Below are positions 39,701-43,762 of a DNA stretch of 43,762 nucleotides, piece after piece. The translations under genes were made by a program, and so were the position numbers. The stretch comes from JBKJML01 sp046596415. Lineage in GTDB: Bacteria; Actinomycetota; Thermoleophilia; Gaiellales; Gaiellaceae. The stretch covers positions 1-43,762 of the forward strand of contig JBKJML010000141.1 of assembly GCA_046596415.1 (NCBI GenBank), read 5' to 3'. The notes beneath the pieces are model-generated. The model saw nothing but the letters and a program-made list of their open reading frames with translations. It was not told the origin of the DNA and made no database searches. The stretch's first letter is position 1, and every line of letters begins with the position of its first letter.

Positions 39701-40489
39701 CTAGAACGTCTCGAGCGAGGCGCGGCGCCGGCCCTCGACCTCGAAGAGCCGGAAGAGGCCGTAGGCGGCCACCGCATAGGCGACACCGATCGCAGCCTCC
39801 GTCCAGACGAGCGACGAGACATCGGTGAGCGTGGCTCCGCCCGCGATCTCGCGCGCTGCCTCGATCCCGTGCGTCATCGGCATCGCCCGGCCGATCGCCG
39901 CCAGCCAGCCGGGCAGGTCGTTGACGTCCACGTTGACGCCGCAGACGAGCAGCATCACGAAGTAGACGAGGTTCGCGGCGAAGAAGACATCGCGGGCGCG
40001 CAGGCCGATCGAGCCGATCAGCATTCCCAGGCAGACACCGGTCACGGTCGTGAGCACCACGACGACGGCGAGCGCCGGCACGGTCGCCGCCGCCGGCGAG
40101 AAGTCGAGGAAGACCCAGCCGGTCGCGAACCCGAAGGCCGAGACGATCAGCCCGTTGACGATGTTCGGCAGCGCCCGGCCGAGGAAGAGCGCGAGGCGGT
40201 TCGCCGGCGTTGCGAGGAGCGGCGAGAGCGTCCCGAACTGCCGCTCGTTCGCGATCCCCATCGTCATCCCGTAGATCCCGGCCATCGCCGAGACCTGGAC
40301 GGCGTTCCCGATCACGTAGAACGAGTCGTCCTGGCTGCCCGCATAGCGGCCGAGGTAGGAGAAGAAAAGGATCTGGAAGAGCGGGCTGCCGAGCATCGTC
40401 GTCACGTACATGCCGGGGCTGATCCAGTTGAAGAGGGCGCGGTAGGAGATGAGCCCGCCGATGAAGAAGACGCGGAAGGCGGCGGTCAC
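39701..40489 (-). CDS. ABC-2 type transporter permease (copy 2, second half)
   Basis: A 262-aa polytopic membrane protein of the ABC-2 family, with about six hydrophobic segments. Residues FFIGGLISYRALFNWISPGMYVTTMLGSPLFQILFFSYLGRYAG begin it, and the typical extracytoplasmic loop VNVDVNDLPGWLAAIGRAMPMTHGIEAAREIAGG is near residue 200. GTG 40489 overlaps the stop of the preceding permease gene. It is clearly paralogous to 41251-42036, with the same FFxGGLxSYRALFxWxSP start and PGWLxxI...MTHGIEAAR loop. Confidence 0.9.
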   Translation of the reverse strand: MTAAFRVFFIGGLISYRALFNWISPGMYVTTMLGSPLFQILFFSYLGRYAGSQDDSFYVIGNAVQVSAMAGIYGMTMGIANERQFGTLSPLLATPANRLALFLGRALPNIVNGLIVSAFGFATGWVFLDFSPAAATVPALAVVVVLTTVTGVCLGMLIGSIGLRARDVFFAANLVYFVMLLVCGVNVDVNDLPGWLAAIGRAMPMTHGIEAAREIAGGATLTDVSSLVWTEAAIGVAYAVAAYGLFRLFEVEGRRRASLETF

Positions 40490-41250
40490 GTCAGCGAGAG
40501 GGTCGCGTGCACGCGGGCGCGTCGCTCGAAGTTCTGCATGAAGATCGAGCCGAGCACGAAGTAGACGGCGCCGAGGCCGATGCACATGCCGATCGACGGC
40601 CACACCGCGCCGCCGAGCGCTGCGTTGCGCACCGCCTCCATGCCCCACGTCGGCGCCAGCCCCCACGAGAGCCACTCGACCCAGCCGGGCAGGAGCGAGA
40701 GCGGGACGAGCAAGCCCGTGGCAAGCCAGACCGGATACTCGAGCAGGTTCGAGAACGCGTTCGCGTTCCGGTAGAGCACGAACGTCGATGCCATCAGGAG
40801 TCCGAGCATTCCCAGGCTGATCACGGTCACCGGCAGCGCAAGTGCGAAGAGCAGCGGATGCTCGAAATGGAGCGGGACGGCGAAAAAGACACGGCCCCAG
40901 AAGAGCGTCGCGACGATCGAGTAGAGGCCGATCGACGCCGTGGCGACGGTGATCGGCAGCAGCACGAAAATGAACCGCACCGGCGCGGCGACGGCCACCT
41001 CGAGCGTGCCCTGCCAGCGCATCCACTGGATCGCGCTGCCGGAGCCGAAGAGCGTCGAGGTCCAGATCCCCATCAGGCCTGCCCCGAGCGCCGCATACAG
41101 CAGCCCGTCGGGACGTTCGCCTGCCCGGAACATGAAGAAGGCGATCGAGGCGAAGATCACCGGCTGCACGATCGCGATCAGCACGAAGAAGAGCGAGTTC
41201 GTCAGGTTCTTCAGATTGAAGAGCCAGCCGATCCAGAGCAGCCGCAGCAC
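40486..41250 (-). CDS. ABC-2 type transporter permease (copy 2, first half)
   Basis: A 254-aa membrane protein with six predicted segments. FFMFRAGERPDGLLYAALGAGLMGIWTS and LEYPVWLATGLLVPLSLLPGWVEWLSWGLAPTWGMEAVRNAALGG are diagnostic, and the C-terminus reads HATLSLT. It is paralogous to 42033-42803. GTG 41250 directly follows the stop of the upstream permease. It forms a heterodimer with the following gene product, as inferred from the strict pairing in the operon. Confidence 0.9.
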   Translation of the reverse strand: MLRLLWIGWLFNLKNLTNSLFFVLIAIVQPVIFASIAFFMFRAGERPDGLLYAALGAGLMGIWTSTLFGSGSAIQWMRWQGTLEVAVAAPVRFIFVLLPITVATASIGLYSIVATLFWGRVFFAVPLHFEHPLLFALALPVTVISLGMLGLLMASTFVLYRNANAFSNLLEYPVWLATGLLVPLSLLPGWVEWLSWGLAPTWGMEAVRNAALGGAVWPSIGMCIGLGAVYFVLGSIFMQNFERRARVHATLSLT

Positions 41251-42036
41251 CTACGCACGCTCCAGTGTCGCGTTGCGGCGTCCGAGGACCTCCATCGCAC
41301 GGATGATCGCGTAGCCGAAGGCGCCATAGACGACACCGATCACCGCTTCGCGCAGGACGAGCCCCCGGACGTCGCCGAGCGCCGCGCCGTCGGCGAGGCG
41401 CCGTGCCGCCTCGATCCCGTGCGTGAACGGGATCCCGCTCGAGATCGTCTGCAGCCAGCCCGGGAGCTGGTCGATTGGCACGTTCGCGCCGGACAGGACG
41501 AGCAGCAGCCCGAAGATGATGTTCGAGAGCACCGAGGTCTCGCGGACGATGAAGCCGAGGCCCGCGTTGACGAGCCCGAGGCCGGTGCAGGAGAACGCGC
41601 TCACCGCCGTCACGAGCGCGATCGGAGCGTAGGCCGAGAGCGGCACCTGGATACCGACGATCGCGCCGCCGACGAACAGCGCGAAGGCGGCGACGAAGAA
41701 CCCGTTCGTCACGACCGGCAGCGCGCGGCCGAGGAAGAGCGGCAGCCGCCGGGCGGGCGTGATCAGGATGTAGCCGAGCGTCTGCTGGTAGCGCTCGCCG
41801 GCGATCGTGTGCGTCATCGCGAACAGGCAGGGGATAGCGGCGTACTGGAGCGCGTTTCCGATCACGTAGAACTCGTCCGACTCGAGCTTCGCCGAACGGC
41901 CGATGTAGACGAAGAGCAGGATCTGGAAGATCGGCGCGACGAGCAGTGACGGGATGAACACCCAGGGGGAGAGCCAGCCGAAGAGCGCCCGGTAGCTCGC
42001 GAGGCCGCCGAAGAAGAAGATCCGCGCCGAGGTCAT
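41251..42036 (-). CDS. ABC-2 type transporter permease (copy 1, second half)
   Basis: A 261-aa membrane protein with the same order of segments as 39701-40489. FFFGGLASYRALFGWLSPWVFIPSLLVAPIFQILLFVYIGRSA opens it, VPIDQLPGWLQTISSGIPFTHGIEAARRLADG is the late loop, and NATLERA the end. ATG 42036 overlaps the stop of the permease before it (ATGA). It is part of an exporter driven by the ATPase at 42800. Confidence 0.9.
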   Translation of the reverse strand: MTSARIFFFGGLASYRALFGWLSPWVFIPSLLVAPIFQILLFVYIGRSAKLESDEFYVIGNALQYAAIPCLFAMTHTIAGERYQQTLGYILITPARRLPLFLGRALPVVTNGFFVAAFALFVGGAIVGIQVPLSAYAPIALVTAVSAFSCTGLGLVNAGLGFIVRETSVLSNIIFGLLLVLSGANVPIDQLPGWLQTISSGIPFTHGIEAARRLADGAALGDVRGLVLREAVIGVVYGAFGYAIIRAMEVLGRRNATLERA

Positions 42037-42803
42037 GTGAGCGAGAGCGTCGCCCGTGCCCTGGCCGCCTTCAGAGCCCGGTTCACGAGCACGATCCCGG
42101 CCAGGGTGTAGACGCCTCCGAGCAACGTCGCCATGACGATGTCGTCGAGCGGAGCGCCGCCGAGCGCCGCCTCGCGGATCGCGTTGATCCCCCAGGTCGG
42201 CGCGAGGATCCAGGAGATCGGCCGTACCCAGCCCGGAAAGAGCGACAGCGGCACGAGGAAGCCCGAGACGAGCCAGACCGGGTACTCGAGCATGTTCCCG
42301 AGCGCCCAGGCCTGCCGGAAGCGGACGAACGCGACGGCGAGCAGGAAGCCGAGCGCGCCGATCGAGAGCACGGTCGCCGGCACGGCCAGCACGAACTCGA
42401 CCGGATGGAGGATCTGAAGGTCGATCCCGAAGACGAGCCAGCCCCAGAGGAGCGTCGCCGCCATGCTGTAGACCCCGATCGAGGCCATCGCGATCGTCAC
42501 CGGCAGCAGCACGAGCGCGAAATGGGTCGGCGCCGCGACGAGCAGCTCGAGCGTGCCGTGCCAGCGCTCGCGGGCCATCGCCGCCCCTGCGGAGGTGCTC
42601 GTCGTCGACCAGATCCCCATCACGGCCGCACCGAGCGAGGCGTAGAGGAGCGGCTTCGGGTCATTGCCCGCCCGGAACATGAAGAAGGCGATCGTGGCGA
42701 AGAAGAGTGGGTAGACGACGCCGAGGATGCTGTTGAACGACGATCGGGTCAGCATCTTCATGTGGAGGACCCAGCCGAGGCCGAGCAGACGCAGGGCTCT
42801 CAC
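42033..42803 (-). CDS. ABC-2 type transporter permease (copy 1, first half)
   Basis: A 256-aa membrane protein with FFMFRAGNDPKPLLYASLGAAVMGIWSTT and LEYPVWLVSGFLVPLSLFPGWVRPISWILAPTWGINAIREAALGG, ending RATLSLT. It is paralogous to 40486-41250. GTG 42803 overlaps the ATPase stop. It is the first of four permease genes that follow a single ATPase gene. Confidence 0.9.
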   Translation of the reverse strand: MRALRLLGLGWVLHMKMLTRSSFNSILGVVYPLFFATIAFFMFRAGNDPKPLLYASLGAAVMGIWSTTSTSAGAAMARERWHGTLELLVAAPTHFALVLLPVTIAMASIGVYSMAATLLWGWLVFGIDLQILHPVEFVLAVPATVLSIGALGFLLAVAFVRFRQAWALGNMLEYPVWLVSGFLVPLSLFPGWVRPISWILAPTWGINAIREAALGGAPLDDIVMATLLGGVYTLAGIVLVNRALKAARARATLSLT

Positions 42804-43762
42804 GGCTCGCTGACGAGGGCGACGTAGGCGTCCTCGAGCGTCGGTTCGCGCGAGGAGACGCGACCGACCGAGGCGCCACCGAGTTGAGAGAGCAGCGCGT
42901 GCGTCAGCTCGGTGCCGGGTGCGGTCGCGACAACGAGGATCTGCGCCTGCTCGCGGTCCTCCACCGCCACGGTGCGCACGCCTTCGACAGCGCGCAGCCG
43001 CTCGACCGCGCCGTCCGGGACGCCGTAGACCTCGATCTCGACCACGGTTCCCTCGGCGACCCGCGCCTTCAGCTCCCGCGGCGTCCCGGCACCGACGATC
43101 TCGCCACGCGCGATCACGGCGATCCGGTCGCAGAGCGCGTCCGCCTCGAACATGTAGTGAGTCGTCAGCAGCACCGTCTTGCCCGACTGCGTGAGCGAGG
43201 CGATCGTGGCGCGAAGCTCGCGTGCGCCGACCGGATCGACACCGATCGTCGGCTCATCGAGAAAGACCACCGGCGGGTCGTGGAGAAGGCCGCGTGCGAT
43301 GTGGAGCCGCTGGCGCATGCCGCGCGAGAACCCCTCGACGCGCTCCTTCTCGCGGCCGTTGAGGCCGACGAGCTCGAGCAGCTCCTGGATCCGCGCCTTC
43401 TGGTTCCTCGGCTCGACCGCATAGAGCTCCGCGAAGTAGCGCAGGTTGTCGAGTGCCGACAGGCGCTCGTAGAGGCCGCGGTCGCCGCCGAAGACATAGC
43501 CGATCCGCTCGCGTACCCAGCGCGCGTCCTTGACGACGTCGTGGCCGAGCACCCGCGCCGAGCCGCTCGTCGGGATCAGCAGCGTGATCAGCATCTTGAT
43601 CGTCGTCGTCTTGCCGGCACCGTTCGGGCCGAGCAGCCCGAAGAGCTCGCCCTCGCCGATCTCGAAGCTGACGCCGCGCACGGCCTCGACCTCGAGCGAT
43701 TTGCGCCGGATCGTGCCGGTCGTCGTCTTGTACGTGCGGCGCAGATTCTCGACTTCGACAAC
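42800..43762 (-). CDS. ABC-2 exporter ATP-binding protein, 5' end outside window
   Basis: ATPase of a multidrug, polysaccharide or Nat-type exporter (at least 320 aa). The frame stays open to the window edge. The edge sequence VVEVENLRRTYKTTTGTIRRKSLEVEAV is typical of residues 1-30, so little is missing. Walker A GPNGAGKTT, signature FSRGMRQRL (the variant SRGM common in this family), Walker B VVFLDEPTIGVD and the switch His in LLTTHYM are all present. The C-terminal about 80 residues form the extra regulatory domain (VVEIEVYGVPDGAVERLRAVEGV). It leads the four-permease operon. The cargo is unknown. Confidence 0.93.
   Translation of the reverse strand, partial: VVEVENLRRTYKTTTGTIRRKSLEVEAVRGVSFEIGEGELFGLLGPNGAGKTTTIKMLITLLIPTSGSARVLGHDVVKDARWVRERIGYVFGGDRGLYERLSALDNLRYFAELYAVEPRNQKARIQELLELVGLNGREKERVEGFSRGMRQRLHIARGLLHDPPVVFLDEPTIGVDPVGARELRATIASLTQSGKTVLLTTHYMFEADALCDRIAVIARGEIVGAGTPRELKARVAEGTVVEIEVYGVPDGAVERLRAVEGVRTVAVEDREQAQILVVATAPGTELTHALLSQLGGASVGRVSSREPTLEDAYVALVSEP

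Noticed and set aside
40507..41949. 480-codon plus-strand open frame opposite the ABC-2 permeases
   Set aside because: Highly charged, repetitive translation (Arg, Glu, His, Asp) with no domain. The minus strand encodes real membrane proteins.

Overview
The window is GC-rich (roughly 70%), densely packed chromosomal DNA from an actinobacterium. Many genes overlap by four bases (ATGA or GTGA), GTG starts are very common, and several genes look leaderless. A CvpA-trypsin membrane protease of the MarP type, a fused homocysteine methyltransferase/methylenetetrahydrofolate reductase and a zinc-ribbon/cyclase/AAA giant protein fit Actinomycetota. The class Thermoleophilia is my best guess, but that is inference, since no rRNA is present.

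Bases 1-29642 form a catabolic island for amino-acid-like compounds. Operon A (334-9102) encodes a polar-amino-acid ABC importer, the three parts of a D-hydroxyproline-dehydrogenase-like flavoenzyme (a FAD/[2Fe-2S] subunit, a DadA-like subunit and a small ferredoxin subunit), a dihydrodipicolinate-synthase-family enzyme, a two-domain VOC protein and an aldehyde dehydrogenase. The set matches the bacterial 4-hydroxyproline to 2-oxoglutarate route, but no epimerase is visible. A second DadA-like gene and a second DapA-like gene follow head to head (9112-11299). Operon B (11439-23087) starts with a second importer. It continues with a class III aminotransferase, an AcoX/NAD-kinase-like protein and a divergent split glycine-decarboxylase pair, without GcvT, GcvH or Lpd. 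It ends with two SDRs, a cupin and a flavin monooxygenase-like protein. Bases 23090-29642 add an M24 peptidase, a cupin, a third DAO-family oxidase, a Rid-family protein, a TIGR04076 protein, a second LLM oxidoreductase, an oligopeptide-binding lipoprotein and a SnoaL-like protein. A palindromic operator is shared by the two binding-protein promoters at 11.4 kb and 29.1 kb, suggesting one regulon.

Bases 29643-34652 are a junction region with transfer scars. It holds a 25-nt tRNA 3' fragment, an ice-binding (DUF3494) secreted protein and a 46-bp perfect direct repeat of the 3' part of tRNA-Asp. The repeat brackets about 3.65 kb that carries a large inverted repeat and the cyclase/AAA gene.

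Bases 34653-43762 look like core chromosome: the MarP-like protease, homocysteine methyltransferase/MTHFR, an SDR, an M55 D-aminopeptidase, and an ABC-2 exporter operon with one ATPase and a tandemly duplicated pair of permeases. The ATPase runs off the right edge.

The least explained content is the aminotransferase/AcoX-like/GcvP-like operon. Other points of interest are three reading frames that lack any ATG, GTG or TTG start where homology demands one, the tRNA-Asp-flanked cyclase island, and two sets of back-to-back promoters with overlapping -10 boxes.
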